Origin: JASHSH01 sp036490215
Lineage (GTDB): Bacteria > Pseudomonadota > Alphaproteobacteria > Rhodospirillales > Magnetospirillaceae
Assembly (NCBI GenBank): GCA_036490215.1
Contig: DASXEH010000056.1
Span: forward strand, 62,001-126,000
Reading direction: 5' to 3'
DNA: 64,000 nt
The stretch's first letter is position 1. Each line of letters starts with the position of its first letter. Shown here one piece after another: positions 8,945 to 17,194 of the stretch. The notes under the pieces are model-generated. The model had not been told where the DNA came from. It saw only the letters and a program-made list of their open reading frames with translations, and did no database searches. A program made the translations under genes and the position numbers.

Positions 8945-10021
8945 TTGCCCTTGCATCGCATCGCCGTGATTCCCGGAGACGGGATCGGTACCGAAGTCAT
9001 CCCCGCCGGCCTGCGCGTGCTACACGCGCTGCAACAGACCGAGCCCGGTCTGGAATTCGAATTCGAAACCTTCCATTGGGGCTCGGCCTTTTTCCGCCGC
9101 ACCGGGCGGATGATGCCCGCCGATGGCGTCGATAACTTGAAGGGTTACGACGCGATCTATTTCGGCGCGGTGGGCGATCCCGGCATCCCCGATCACATCA
9201 CGCTGTGGGGCCTCAGGCTTGCCATCTGCCAGGGTCTTGACCAATACGCCAATGTGCGGCCGACGCGCATCCTGCCCGGCATCACGCCGCCGCTGGCAGG
9301 GCTTAAAGCCGGCGATCTCGATTGGGTGATCGTGCGCGAGAATTCCGAGGGCGAATATGCCGGCGTCGGCGGCCGCGCCCATAAGGGTCTGCCCGAGGAA
9401 GTGGGCATGGACGTGTCGATCTTCACGCGCACCGGCGTGCGGCGGATCATGAAATTCGCCTTCGAACTGGCGCGCACGCGGCCGCGCAAATTGCTGACCG
9501 TTGTCACCAAGTCGAACGCGCAGCGCCATGGCATGGTGATGTGGGACGATATCTTCGAAGAGGTGAAGGCCGGCTATCCCGATATCGCCACCGACAAGAT
9601 GCTGGTGGATGCGATGACGGTGCGCATGGTGCGCGATCCGAAAAGCCTCGACACCATCGTCGCCACCAATCTCCACGCCGATATTCTCAGCGATCTTGCC
9701 GCGGCCTTGTCGGGCAGCATCGGCATCGCGCCCACCGGCAACGTCGATCCCGAGCGGCGCGGCCCGTCGATGTTCGAGCCGATCCATGGTTCGGCCTTCG
9801 ACATCATGGGCCAGGGCATCGCCAACCCGCTGGGCAGTTTCTGGAGCGCGGCAATGATGCTTGAGCATCTGGGCGAGGCACGCGTGGCCACGCGGCTGAT
9901 GAATGCGATCGAACGCGTCACCGCCTCGGGCAAGGTTCTATCGCGCGATCTCGGCGGCACCGCGACTACTGCACAGGTGACGGACGCGGTGATCGCGGCG
10001 ATTGAAGGGGCGAACGCGTAA
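8945..10021 (+). CDS. Tartrate / D-malate dehydrogenase-type decarboxylating enzyme
   Basis: 358-residue member of the isopropylmalate/isocitrate dehydrogenase superfamily. IAVIPGDGIGTEV opens the nucleotide-binding fold. The HITLWGLRLAICQGLDQYAN stretch and ANVRPTRILPG are typical of TtuC/DmlA enzymes rather than LeuB. Metal-binding aspartates lie in LVDAMTVRMVRDP and ADILSDLAAALSG. The start is a TTG at 8945 with GGAGG seven bases upstream; no in-frame ATG fits. Substrate (tartrate, D-malate or a related 2-hydroxyacid) is inferred from the subgroup. The last eight codons are echoed beyond the downstream repeat. Confidence 0.85.
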   Translation: MPLHRIAVIPGDGIGTEVIPAGLRVLHALQQTEPGLEFEFETFHWGSAFFRRTGRMMPADGVDNLKGYDAIYFGAVGDPGIPDHITLWGLRLAICQGLDQYANVRPTRILPGITPPLAGLKAGDLDWVIVRENSEGEYAGVGGRAHKGLPEEVGMDVSIFTRTGVRRIMKFAFELARTRPRKLLTVVTKSNAQRHGMVMWDDIFEEVKAGYPDIATDKMLVDAMTVRMVRDPKSLDTIVATNLHADILSDLAAALSGSIGIAPTGNVDPERRGPSMFEPIHGSAFDIMGQGIANPLGSFWSAAMMLEHLGEARVATRLMNAIERVTASGKVLSRDLGGTATTAQVTDAVIAAIEGANA

Positions 10022-10028
10022 GCGGTTC

Positions 10029-10170
10029 TCACGCGGACGCATCACCCCACCCTGCCCTCCCCGTCAAGGGGAGGGGGAAGATTGGGAGCGCAACGCACCT
10101 TCCGTTCAGAATCCCCTCCCCCTTGCGGGGAGGGTTAGGGTGGGGGCCGCCATTGAAGGCGCCAACGCCT
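10029..10170. repeat. Family A repeat, copy 4, plus a copy of the preceding gene's 3' end
   Basis: Hairpins CTCCCCGTCAAGGGGAG and CTCCCCCTTGCGGGGAG. Directly after the right end (10146-10170) lies GCCGCCATTGAAGGC and following bases, which repeat the dehydrogenase 3' end at 9995-10019. The differences fall only at third codon positions. Confidence 0.75.
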
Positions 10171-10214
10171 GCCTTAAGTCTACTATCTGACTTGGACCAA
10201 GAGGGGGGGACCTT

Positions 10215-11069
10215 ATGACCGATCATGCCGTCATCACCGGTGCATCCACAGGAATTGGGCGCGCAGCCGTTAAAACCTTGGTGCAACACGGCTGGCACGT
10301 CTTCCCCGCCGTGCGCAAACAAGCCGATGCCGATTCGCTGAAGCAGGAATTCGGCGACAAGGTCACGCCCGTTCTGTTCGATGTCACCGATGACGCGGCC
10401 ATCGCGCGCGCCGCCGCCGAGGTGCGCAGCAAGCTGGGCGGGCAGACGCTCAAGGGCTTGGTCAACAACGCCGGCATGGGCAATGGCGGGCCATTGCTGC
10501 ACCAGCCCGTCGACGAGATCCGCAAGACCTTCGAGGTCAACGCGCTGGGCGCCGTGCGGGTGGTGCAGGCTTTCGCTCCGCTGATGGGCGTCGACAAGGC
10601 GCTGACCGGCCGGCCGGGCCGCATCGTCAACATCACCTCGGTGGCGGGGCGTTTCGCGCCGCCCTTCCTGGGCGACTACGCGATGTCGAAACATGCGCTG
10701 GAAGCCTTCACCGACAGCCTGCGCCGCGAGCTCCTGATGTACGGCATCGATGTGATCGCCATCGGCCCCGGCGCGGTGGTGACGCCGATCTGGGACAAGG
10801 CCGAGGCGGCCGATATCGGGCGCTACGCCAAGACCGACTATGCCGATATCGTGAAGCGCTTCCGCGATTGGTTCATCGAAGACGGCCGCAAGGGCCTGCG
10901 CCCCGAGGTGATCGGCGAGGCCGTCTACACCGCGCTGAGTACGGCCAAGCCCAAGGTGCGCTATGCCGTGGTGCCGCAGAAGCTGAAGAACTGGACGTTG
11001 CCGATGCTGCTGCCCAAGCGCATGGTCGACAAGGCGCTCGCCAAGCAGTTGGGGATCGTGCGGAAGTAA
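10215..11069 (+). CDS. Short-chain dehydrogenase/reductase
   Basis: 284-residue classical SDR. The NAD(P)-binding motif TGASTGIG is near the start, LVNNAG follows, and the catalytic YAMSK sits after the ITSVAG serine. A C-terminal extension (KPKVRYAVVPQKLKNW) resembles SDRs related to retinol or steroid dehydrogenases. The ATG at 10215 is preceded by a GA-rich ribosome-binding stretch. Substrate unknown. It converges on the rplI operon across a shared hairpin terminator. Confidence 0.87.
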   Translation: MTDHAVITGASTGIGRAAVKTLVQHGWHVFPAVRKQADADSLKQEFGDKVTPVLFDVTDDAAIARAAAEVRSKLGGQTLKGLVNNAGMGNGGPLLHQPVDEIRKTFEVNALGAVRVVQAFAPLMGVDKALTGRPGRIVNITSVAGRFAPPFLGDYAMSKHALEAFTDSLRRELLMYGIDVIAIGPGAVVTPIWDKAEAADIGRYAKTDYADIVKRFRDWFIEDGRKGLRPEVIGEAVYTALSTAKPKVRYAVVPQKLKNWTLPMLLPKRMVDKALAKQLGIVRK

Positions 11070-11098
11070 GCGGAAGCGCTGACGCGGAGTCTTTCAAG

Positions 11099-11189
11099 TA
11101 CCCCCCACCTCGATCCTCCCCCTCAAGGGGGGAGGAAGAAAAAATGGCGCCCCCTCTCCCCTTGAGGGAGAGGGATGGGGTGAGGGGTT
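11099..11189. repeat. Family A palindromic repeat, copy 5
   Basis: Left end GTACCCCCCACCTCGATCC, then hairpins of the family type, ending GATGGGGTGAGGGG. It lies between two convergent genes. Confidence 0.8.
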
Positions 11190-11230
11190 CATGAAATAGT
11201 CGGCCGCAGGCCTCCGCTGTCCCCAAACAA

Positions 11231-11260
11231 AAACCCCTCCCGGTTGCCCGGGAGGGGTTT
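11231..11260. terminator. Bidirectional intrinsic terminator between SDR gene and rplI
   Basis: Perfect 13-base stem (AAACCCCTCCCGG with CCGGGAGGGGTTT) around a four-base loop. On the minus strand the stem ends in TTTTTGTTT, so it terminates the rpsF-rpsR-rplI operon. On the plus strand TTTGTTGTTT follows. Confidence 0.88.
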
Positions 11261-11284
11261 GTTGTTTCGGCAGAACCGAAAGGC

Positions 11285-11836
11285 TTAGGCCTCGGTCTTC
11301 TCTTCTTCTTCGCCCTCGGCCGGAGCGGCGAGCTCCTCGGGGGGCTTTTCGAAGACCTGTTCGGCGGCCAGCGCCGCACGGTCGGCTTCTTCCTGCGACC
11401 GGGCCACGCTCACCTTGGCGTTGATCGAGACTTCCGGATGCAGCGAGATGCGCACCTGGTAGCTGCCGATATCCTTAATCGGATTATCGAGCATCACCTG
11501 GCGGCGTTCGATGGCATAGCCGGCTTCCTTGATCGCGTCGGCAACGTCACGGCCGGAGACCGAACCGTAGAGCATTCCGCCTTCGGCCGCCTGACGCAGG
11601 ATGACCAGCGACAGGGTTCCCATCTTCTTCGCAACCACTTCGGCTTCTTCGCGGCGCTTCAGATTGGTGGCTTCGAGCTGGGCACGCTGCGACTCGAACT
11701 TGGCCTCGTTTTCCTTGGTGGCACGAAGAGCCTTCTTCTGCGGCAGAAGGTAATTGCGGGCATAGCCCGGCTTCACCTTCACCACATCGCCCATCATGCC
11801 CAGGTTCTCGATACGCTCGAGCAGAATCACGTTCAT
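11285..11836 (-). CDS. rplI: 50S ribosomal protein L9
   Basis: 183-residue L9. The N-terminal RNA-binding domain is clear (MNVILLERIENLGMMGDVV, then KPGYARNYLLPQ), as are the long connecting helix and the C-terminal domain with GMLYGSVSGRDVADAI. The C-terminus carries an extra acidic tail rich in Glu and Ala, longer than the roughly 150 residues of E. coli L9. Last gene of the rpsF operon, 11 bases after rpsR, followed by a strong terminator. Confidence 0.97.
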   Translation of the reverse strand: MNVILLERIENLGMMGDVVKVKPGYARNYLLPQKKALRATKENEAKFESQRAQLEATNLKRREEAEVVAKKMGTLSLVILRQAAEGGMLYGSVSGRDVADAIKEAGYAIERRQVMLDNPIKDIGSYQVRISLHPEVSINAKVSVARSQEEADRAALAAEQVFEKPPEELAAPAEGEEEEKTEA

Positions 11837-11847
11837 GGCGCGACTCC

Positions 11848-12183
11848 TTACTTCAACACGTAGGGGATAAGACCGAGGAAGCGGGCGCGCTTGATGGCCT
11901 GGGCCAGTTCGCGCTGCTTCTTCGCCGACACCGCAGTGATGCGGCTCGGAACGATCTTGCCGCGTTCGGAGATGAAGCGCTGGAGCAGCTTCACGTCCTT
12001 ATAGTCGATCTTCGGCGCACCCTCGCCCGAGAACGGGCAGGTCTTGCGGCGACGGAAGAACGGACGGCGTGCACCGCCGGCTCCGCCGCGGCCACCGCCA
12101 CGACCACCTTCGCGGCCATCGCGGCCTTCGCCACGATCGCGATCACGGCCACCGCCGAAACCGCCTTCAGGACGCATGCTCAT
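11848..12183 (-). CDS. rpsR: 30S ribosomal protein S18 with a Gly/Arg-rich N-terminal extension
   Basis: 111 residues. The conserved S18 core begins at RRPFFRRRKTCPFSG and runs to the end (KIDYKDVKLLQRFISERGKI, then RITAVSAKKQRELAQAIKRARFLGLIPYV). Before it lie about 38 residues rich in Gly, Arg and Asp, absent from the usual ~75-residue S18. The ATG overlaps the rpsF stop as ATGA. The extension resembles the Gly-rich C-terminal tail of S6 encoded just upstream. Confidence 0.96.
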   Translation of the reverse strand: MSMRPEGGFGGGRDRDRGEGRDGREGGRGGGRGGAGGARRPFFRRRKTCPFSGEGAPKIDYKDVKLLQRFISERGKIVPSRITAVSAKKQRELAQAIKRARFLGLIPYVLK

Positions 12184-12674
12184 GCTTCGCCTCCCTCGCT
12201 CGCGCGCGGACCACGGCTATAGCCGCCGCCGTCGCGATCACGACCACCACCGCCAAAGCCACCGCCCTCGCGGTCGCGGCCGAAGCCGCCGAAGCCGCCT
12301 TCACGACGCGGACGATCATCGCCGTCGCGGCGCGGACGGTCGTCGCGCTGGTTGCGGGCGTTCATCACCGCCGACGGAGCCTCTTCGAGCTCTTCGACGC
12401 GGACGGTCAGGAAACGCAGAATGTCTTCATGAAGACCCATCTGGCGTTCCATCTCCTTCACCGCGGCATGCGGCGAGTCGATGTTAAACAGGGTGTAGTG
12501 ACCCTTGCGGTTCTTCTTGATACGGAAGGAGATGTTACGGAGGCCCCAATATTCGCGCTTCTTGACCTCACCGCCGCCGGCGGTAATCACACCGGCAAAC
12601 TGGTCGGCCAATGCATCCACCTGAGGCTGGGCGATGTCTTGGCGCGCGATAAATACGCACTCGTAGAGAGACAT
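12180..12674 (-). CDS. rpsF: 30S ribosomal protein S6 with a Gly/Arg/Asp-rich tail
   Basis: 164 residues. The S6 fold begins MSLYECVFIARQDIAQPQVD and includes YWGLRNISFRIKKNRKGHY. After about residue 105 comes a long low-complexity tail of RDRD, EGGFGGFG and GGGGRD units. The ATG at 12674 has AAGGAG seven bases upstream; the longer frame to 12749 lacks this. First gene of the operon. S6 and S18 pair on the 30S platform, and here both carry similar flexible tails. Confidence 0.96.
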   Translation of the reverse strand: MSLYECVFIARQDIAQPQVDALADQFAGVITAGGGEVKKREYWGLRNISFRIKKNRKGHYTLFNIDSPHAAVKEMERQMGLHEDILRFLTVRVEELEEAPSAVMNARNQRDDRPRRDGDDRPRREGGFGGFGRDREGGGFGGGGRDRDGGGYSRGPRASEGGEA

Positions 12675-12700
12675 AATAAGCTCCTTATGGCTTTTCTCTT

Positions 12701-12726
12701 CCCAGTTGCGCGTGTTGCGCACCGGG
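12701..12726 (-). promoter_or_regulatory. Candidate S6:S18-binding leader hairpin upstream of rpsF
   Basis: The rpsF leader contains an interrupted hairpin (minus strand CCCGGTGCGC, loop AACAC, GCGCAACTGGG) with a CCG. Many bacteria use an S6:S18-binding leader with a CCG in a bulge for autoregulation of this operon. The match here is by eye only. Confidence 0.35.
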
Positions 12727-12763
12727 CATAGCCGACCCAATGCCGGCAAGGAGGAAGCGCGGG

Positions 12764-12791
12764 ACTATACACGAAAAGATTGCGGGTTCAA
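12764..12791 (-). promoter_or_regulatory. Probable promoter of the rpsF-rpsR-rplI operon
   Basis: On the minus strand, TTGAAC (12786-12791) and TATAGT (12764-12769) are separated by 16 bases, about 90 bases before the rpsF ATG. This is good agreement with a housekeeping sigma-70 type promoter. Confidence 0.65.
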
Positions 12792-12885
12792 GCACGCGGA
12801 AAGGCGCGCGCCCGAATCCATCAAGGCGCGATAAATGTTAGTAATAACAGATAGTTATAAGACTGATGGCGAAGCCGAAAGCAGA

Positions 12886-13065
12886 CTATTCGGCGATCTG
12901 GACCATCTGCAGCGCCAGAGCTGAAGCCCCCATGCGCTGCGCCAAAGCTTCGTATTGCTCGGCTAGGCCGAGGATCTCGGCGCGGGTCTCATTGGAGACG
13001 AAAGACACGGCGACTTCCCTCAGTCGCCGCGCCTCCCGAACGTAGAAATCAGCTCGCTCGCTCAT
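12886..13065 (-). CDS. Small helical protein, unknown function
   Basis: 59 residues, predicted to be mostly helical (ADFYVREARRLREVAVSF, then RAEILGLAEQYEALAQRM). It resembles the short, widely distributed alphaproteobacterial hypotheticals with a Y-x-x-x-A-x-x-L-R pattern; I recognise the style, not a function. The ATG at 13065 has AGGGG upstream and is preferred over the in-frame start at 13101. Monocistronic, divergent from the sensor kinase gene. Confidence 0.65.
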   Translation of the reverse strand: MSERADFYVREARRLREVAVSFVSNETRAEILGLAEQYEALAQRMGASALALQMVQIAE

Positions 13066-13259
13066 AGTCCCCTGCGCCCTTCCGCTTGCCCCAGCAGCCA
13101 ACGCAGGTCCTGTGTCCCATGTTCAGGCCCTCCTCCGTCATTGCGGAATATACGTAGGGATGTTCAACCAGGAGCTGAATTACACTCCGGACCTTGATCG
13201 CGGTACTCTGCTGCTGGCCTCGACGGCGTGCCGGCACGAGCCGCGGCACGAAGGATTCG

Positions 13260-15359
13260 ATGCCGAAGACGACAACCTCATTGCAGCGCGTGCGCCGCTC
13301 CCGCGCCATCGTTGTCGCGGTTACGATAGCGGCCATCGCCCTCTTTTGTGGGGTCTCCTGGCACAATTACGACCGCTTGCGCGCCGAGCAGGTTGCCGAC
13401 ATCACCGGTGACGCCGACCGCGCCCTGCTGGCCATCGACGATCACATGACCCAGTTGATCGATTACAGCGACAGCCGTCTCCGGTCACTGCGCAACTTCT
13501 ACATCGAGCATGGCAATGGGCCGGCCTTCCGCGCCTATGTGAACGAGACGCGGATGAACGATGCCCAGGCCTTTGTCGGCGATGTCGCGGTCGCCGATGC
13601 GCAGGGCCAGGCGGTATTCCTTCTGTCCACCCCCGGCGTGCCGCAGGGCGATGTGTCCGATCGCGCTTATTACAAAGTCCTCAGCACCACATCCGAAGAT
13701 CGGCTGATCATCGACTGGACGCGCAAGGGCCGTGCAACCAGCCAATATCAGTTCCGCGTCGTCCGCCCGATTCGCGTCAACAACCGATTCGAGGGCGTGG
13801 TTCTGATCACGCTGCGACCCGAGGCTATCGTCAATCTGTTTCAGCAATTCGGCCTGGGACAGCGCAGCACTATCTCGGCACTGCAGACCGACGAGCATCG
13901 CTACATCGCCCATCTGCCGGTGGGTGACGCCAGCTATTACGACAAATTGTTCGACGGCCTCGAACTATGGGCGCAGCTCAGGCAGACGCCGCACGGCGTC
14001 TACCATCATGCCAGCCCGCTCGATGGCGTGCCGCGCTATTACGCCTATCAGAAGTCGAGTTTGTACCCGATCGTGATCGTCATCGGCGTGGCCGATGCGG
14101 ATATCGATGCCGGCTTGGCCGACACGCGCCGCGACGTGGAATTCCAGGCATTGTTATTGACCTTCGGCGCCATCATCATTTGCGCGCTGGTACTGCGCCT
14201 CATTGGCGTCGAGGATCGGCTGCGCCGGTCCAACGCCAACCTGATCCATGCGCAGCGCATGGGTAAGATCGGCAGCGTCGAAGTCGATCTGGTGACGATG
14301 AAACCCACCTGGTCGGACGAGCTCTATCGTATCTACGACCGCGACCGCGCCTTGGGTCCCGCGAATCTCGAAGAATTTCTGGCCTATCTGCACCCCGACG
14401 ATCGCGCGACCGTCACTGAGATGCGCGATCAGCACACGGCGGGCGATGTGCGCGGCCCGAACGAGTATCGCATCGTTTTGCGCGATGGATCGATCCGCTG
14501 GGTTCACCGCGAGGTCGAGGTCGTCCGCGATGAGTCGGGCCGGCCGATCAAACTGGTCGCCGCCGAGCAGGACATCACCGAACAGAAGCGCCTGGACCAG
14601 GCTAAAGACGCCTTCGTTTCCACGGTCAGCCACGAGCTGCGCACGCCGCTGACCTCGATTCGCGGGGCACTCGGGCTGATCGCCTCGGGCGCTGCCGGGG
14701 CCCTGCCCGACAAGACCCTGAAGCTTTTCGAGATCGCGCATCGCAACAGCGAACGCCTCTCGCGCCTGGTCAACGATCTGCTCGATATCCAGCGCATCAG
14801 TGCCGGCCATATGACCTATCACCTTGCCGATATCGTGCTCGCCAAGGTTCTGACCGACACGATCGAAACGATCCGTCCCTTCGCCAAAGAGCGCAATATC
14901 GACATCGCGTTCAACACCACCTGCCCCGATGCGATGGTCCACGCCGATGCCGCACGCATCGCGCAGGTGATGGATAACCTTCTTTCGAACGCGATCAAGT
15001 TCTCGCCGCCCGATCAGCTCGTCGCCGTGACGCTGGTGCGGCGATCGCATCGGCTGCGGATCACGGTCGAAGATCATGGGCCCGGCATTCCCGAGTCGTT
15101 CCGGCCGCGCATCTTCCAGCTCTTCTCGCAAGCCGATTCAAGCGACACCCGCAAGATCGGCGGCTCCGGTCTGGGGCTCAGCATCGTCCGCTCCATCGTC
15201 GAGCAGCATGGCGGCGAGGTCAGTTTCGATTCCGACCCGACACACGGCACCCGCTTCCATGTCGATCTCGATGAGATCAACCAACCCAAACTGCTGCTGA
15301 CACCTCAACCGGCCAAGCCTCAGCCTGTCGGTGCGACCGAGGCCGGCCCGGTCTTGTAA
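13260..15359 (+). CDS. Membrane sensor histidine kinase with Cache-like and PAS domains
   Basis: 699 residues. The first membrane helix is at ~15-35; a long periplasmic region to ~290 resembles double-Cache/PDC sensors (SDRAYYKVLSTTSEDRLIIDW); a second helix is at ~296-316; PAS/PAC at ~335-445 (ends AAEQDITEQKR). HisKA follows with phospho-acceptor His458 in SHELRTPL. The ATPase domain has NLLSNAIKFSP, EDHGPGIP and GGSGLGLSIV. No receiver domain and no adjacent response regulator, so it is an orphan kinase. The ATG at 13260 has AAGGA five bases upstream; the longer frame from 13194 is not supported. Ligand unknown. Confidence 0.88.
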   Translation: MPKTTTSLQRVRRSRAIVVAVTIAAIALFCGVSWHNYDRLRAEQVADITGDADRALLAIDDHMTQLIDYSDSRLRSLRNFYIEHGNGPAFRAYVNETRMNDAQAFVGDVAVADAQGQAVFLLSTPGVPQGDVSDRAYYKVLSTTSEDRLIIDWTRKGRATSQYQFRVVRPIRVNNRFEGVVLITLRPEAIVNLFQQFGLGQRSTISALQTDEHRYIAHLPVGDASYYDKLFDGLELWAQLRQTPHGVYHHASPLDGVPRYYAYQKSSLYPIVIVIGVADADIDAGLADTRRDVEFQALLLTFGAIIICALVLRLIGVEDRLRRSNANLIHAQRMGKIGSVEVDLVTMKPTWSDELYRIYDRDRALGPANLEEFLAYLHPDDRATVTEMRDQHTAGDVRGPNEYRIVLRDGSIRWVHREVEVVRDESGRPIKLVAAEQDITEQKRLDQAKDAFVSTVSHELRTPLTSIRGALGLIASGAAGALPDKTLKLFEIAHRNSERLSRLVNDLLDIQRISAGHMTYHLADIVLAKVLTDTIETIRPFAKERNIDIAFNTTCPDAMVHADAARIAQVMDNLLSNAIKFSPPDQLVAVTLVRRSHRLRITVEDHGPGIPESFRPRIFQLFSQADSSDTRKIGGSGLGLSIVRSIVEQHGGEVSFDSDPTHGTRFHVDLDEINQPKLLLTPQPAKPQPVGATEAGPVL

Positions 15360-15515
15360 TCGTCCCGGTATGGTTTGCCGCGCACAAGCTTGCGCGCCAC
15401 CGCAGACCCGGGTGACGACTCCCTCTTGCTTTGCGTCATCCGCTCCCTTAGACGAGTGGGGTCCAAATCGGCCCGCGCCCCCTTCCGGCCGGCCTTCCAA
15501 AACATGAGGTTCCCC

Positions 15516-16274
15516 ATGCCCTCTGCCAATCCGCTCAAGCGCGCACTCGTCGAGGGCAAAAAGCAGGTCGGTTTCTGGCTTTCCGCCATGAGCCCGGTCT
15601 GTACCGAGATTTCGGCCGGCGCTGGCTTCGATTGGCTGCTGATCGACATGGAACACACCGGCAACGAAGTCGGCGACGTCGCCCATGCGCTGCGCGCCGC
15701 AGTCGGCGGTACGGCGGAACCGGTCGTACGCGTGCCATGGAACGATCATGTGATGGTTAAGCGGCTGCTCGATCAGGGCACGCGCTCGCTGCTCTTCCCC
15801 TATATCGAAAGCGCCGAAGAAGCGCGCGAGGCCGTGGCTGCCACCCGCTACCCACCCCATGGTGTCCGCGGCTATGCAGGCACCACGCGGGCGACGAATT
15901 ACGGCCGGCGTAAGGATTATTCCAAGACCGTCCATGACGAGATCTGCGTGCTGCTGCAGGTGGAGAGCCCGACCGCGCTGGCCGCAATTCCCGAGATCGG
16001 CGCCATTGACGGTGTGGACGGCATCTTCATCGGCCCCAACGATCTCGCCGCCAATAGCGGCTTCCTTGGCAATGCCGCCGCGCCTGAAATGAAAGCGGCG
16101 ATCCTCGAAGGCCTCAAGCGCATCAAGGCCACCGGCAAAGCCGCCGGCACGCTCAACTATCGCGAGGACGAAGCCAAGACGCTGTTCGACGCCGGCTTCC
16201 AGTTCATCGCAGTGGGCGGCGATGTGGGCGCGCTGGCCCGCGAAGCCGATCGCATCGCCAAGGCCTTCAAGTAA
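15516..16274 (+). CDS. HpcH/HpaI-family class II aldolase (first of two)
   Basis: 252-residue pyruvate-dependent aldolase of the HpcH/HpaI/citrate lyase-beta fold. Landmarks are GFDWLLIDMEHTGN, VVRVPWNDHVMVKRLLDQG, LLQVESPTALAAIPEI and VDGIFIGPNDLAANSG, which carry the metal-binding Glu and Asp. GAGG lies before the ATG at 15516; an ATG at 15504 is also possible. It is 11 bases upstream of psuK and likely co-transcribed with psuKG. Which aldol it cleaves is unknown; 2-keto-3-deoxy sugar acids are typical substrates. Confidence 0.87.
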   Translation: MPSANPLKRALVEGKKQVGFWLSAMSPVCTEISAGAGFDWLLIDMEHTGNEVGDVAHALRAAVGGTAEPVVRVPWNDHVMVKRLLDQGTRSLLFPYIESAEEAREAVAATRYPPHGVRGYAGTTRATNYGRRKDYSKTVHDEICVLLQVESPTALAAIPEIGAIDGVDGIFIGPNDLAANSGFLGNAAAPEMKAAILEGLKRIKATGKAAGTLNYREDEAKTLFDAGFQFIAVGGDVGALAREADRIAKAFK

Positions 16275-16285
16275 ACGGGCCTATC

Positions 16286-17194
16286 GTGGCAGCCGATTCG
16301 GTTCTGGTCATCGGTGACGTGATCACCGATGTGATCGTGCAGCCGCACGGCCCCATCACCTGGGGCAGCGATACGCGCGCCGATATCCGCCCGATGCCCG
16401 GCGGCTCCGGTCCGAACCAGGCCGCGTGGCTGGGCATCCATGGCATCCATACCTTATTCATCGGCCGCGCCGGCGTGCATGACCTCGGCGTCTGCGAAGC
16501 CGAGCTGCGCGATTTCGGCGTCGAACCGATTCTGGCCGGCGACGAGAAACTCGCCACCGGCATGCTGGTGACGATCATCGCGCCCGATGGCGAGCGCAGC
16601 TTCCTCACCGATCGCGGCGCCAACCGCAACCTCTGCCGTGGCGATCTCTCCGATCATCTGCTGCATCGCCTGGCGCTGCTGCACATCTCGGGCTACAGCC
16701 TGTTCGAGCCCGGCCCGCGCGGCGCGATCCTCGACTTTGCCAAGAAGGCACGCGGCATGGGCGTGCAGGTGACCGTCGATCCCGCTTCGGCCGGATTCCT
16801 GCGCGAAGTCGGCCCCGCCGATTTCCTGGCCTGGACCTCGGGCCTGCATATGTGCTTCCCCAATGCCGAAGAAGCCGAATTGCTGACCGGCACCGGCGAT
16901 CACGAACAGCAGATGGCGAAGCTGGCCGCACACTATAGTGTCGTCGCCATCAAGCGCGGCCGCGGCGGCGCCGATCTCGGCGATGCAACCGGTGCGCGCC
17001 TCCACGCCGATGCCAAGCCGGTTTCCGTGATCGATACGATCGGCGCGGGCGATGCTTTCTATGCCGGATTCATCGCCGGCTATCTGCGCGGTCATCCGCT
17101 GCAAACTTGTCTTGAAGATGGGGTTGCAGCCGGCACCCGTGCCACCACTATTCTCGGCGGCCGTCCGCCGCGTCCCGACCGGAGTCACCCATGA
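16286..17194 (+). CDS. psuK: PfkB-family kinase, probable pseudouridine kinase
   Basis: 302-residue ribokinase-fold kinase. Motifs are VIGDVITDVIV at the N-terminus, PGGSGPNQAAWLG for substrate binding, and DTIGAGDAFYAGFIAGYL with the catalytic Asp near the C-terminus. The pseudouridine kinase call rests on coupling to psuG: the stop overlaps the psuG ATG as ATGA. It would phosphorylate pseudouridine to its 5'-phosphate. The start is GTG at 16286 with only a weak ribosome-binding site. Another sugar kinase role cannot be excluded from sequence alone. Confidence 0.82.
   Translation: MAADSVLVIGDVITDVIVQPHGPITWGSDTRADIRPMPGGSGPNQAAWLGIHGIHTLFIGRAGVHDLGVCEAELRDFGVEPILAGDEKLATGMLVTIIAPDGERSFLTDRGANRNLCRGDLSDHLLHRLALLHISGYSLFEPGPRGAILDFAKKARGMGVQVTVDPASAGFLREVGPADFLAWTSGLHMCFPNAEEAELLTGTGDHEQQMAKLAAHYSVVAIKRGRGGADLGDATGARLHADAKPVSVIDTIGAGDAFYAGFIAGYLRGHPLQTCLEDGVAAGTRATTILGGRPPRPDRSHP

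Noticed and set aside
10002..10190. 62-residue frame after the dehydrogenase gene
   Set aside because: It is mostly the translated family A repeat; only its end echoes the dehydrogenase C-terminus in another frame, treated as a duplication.
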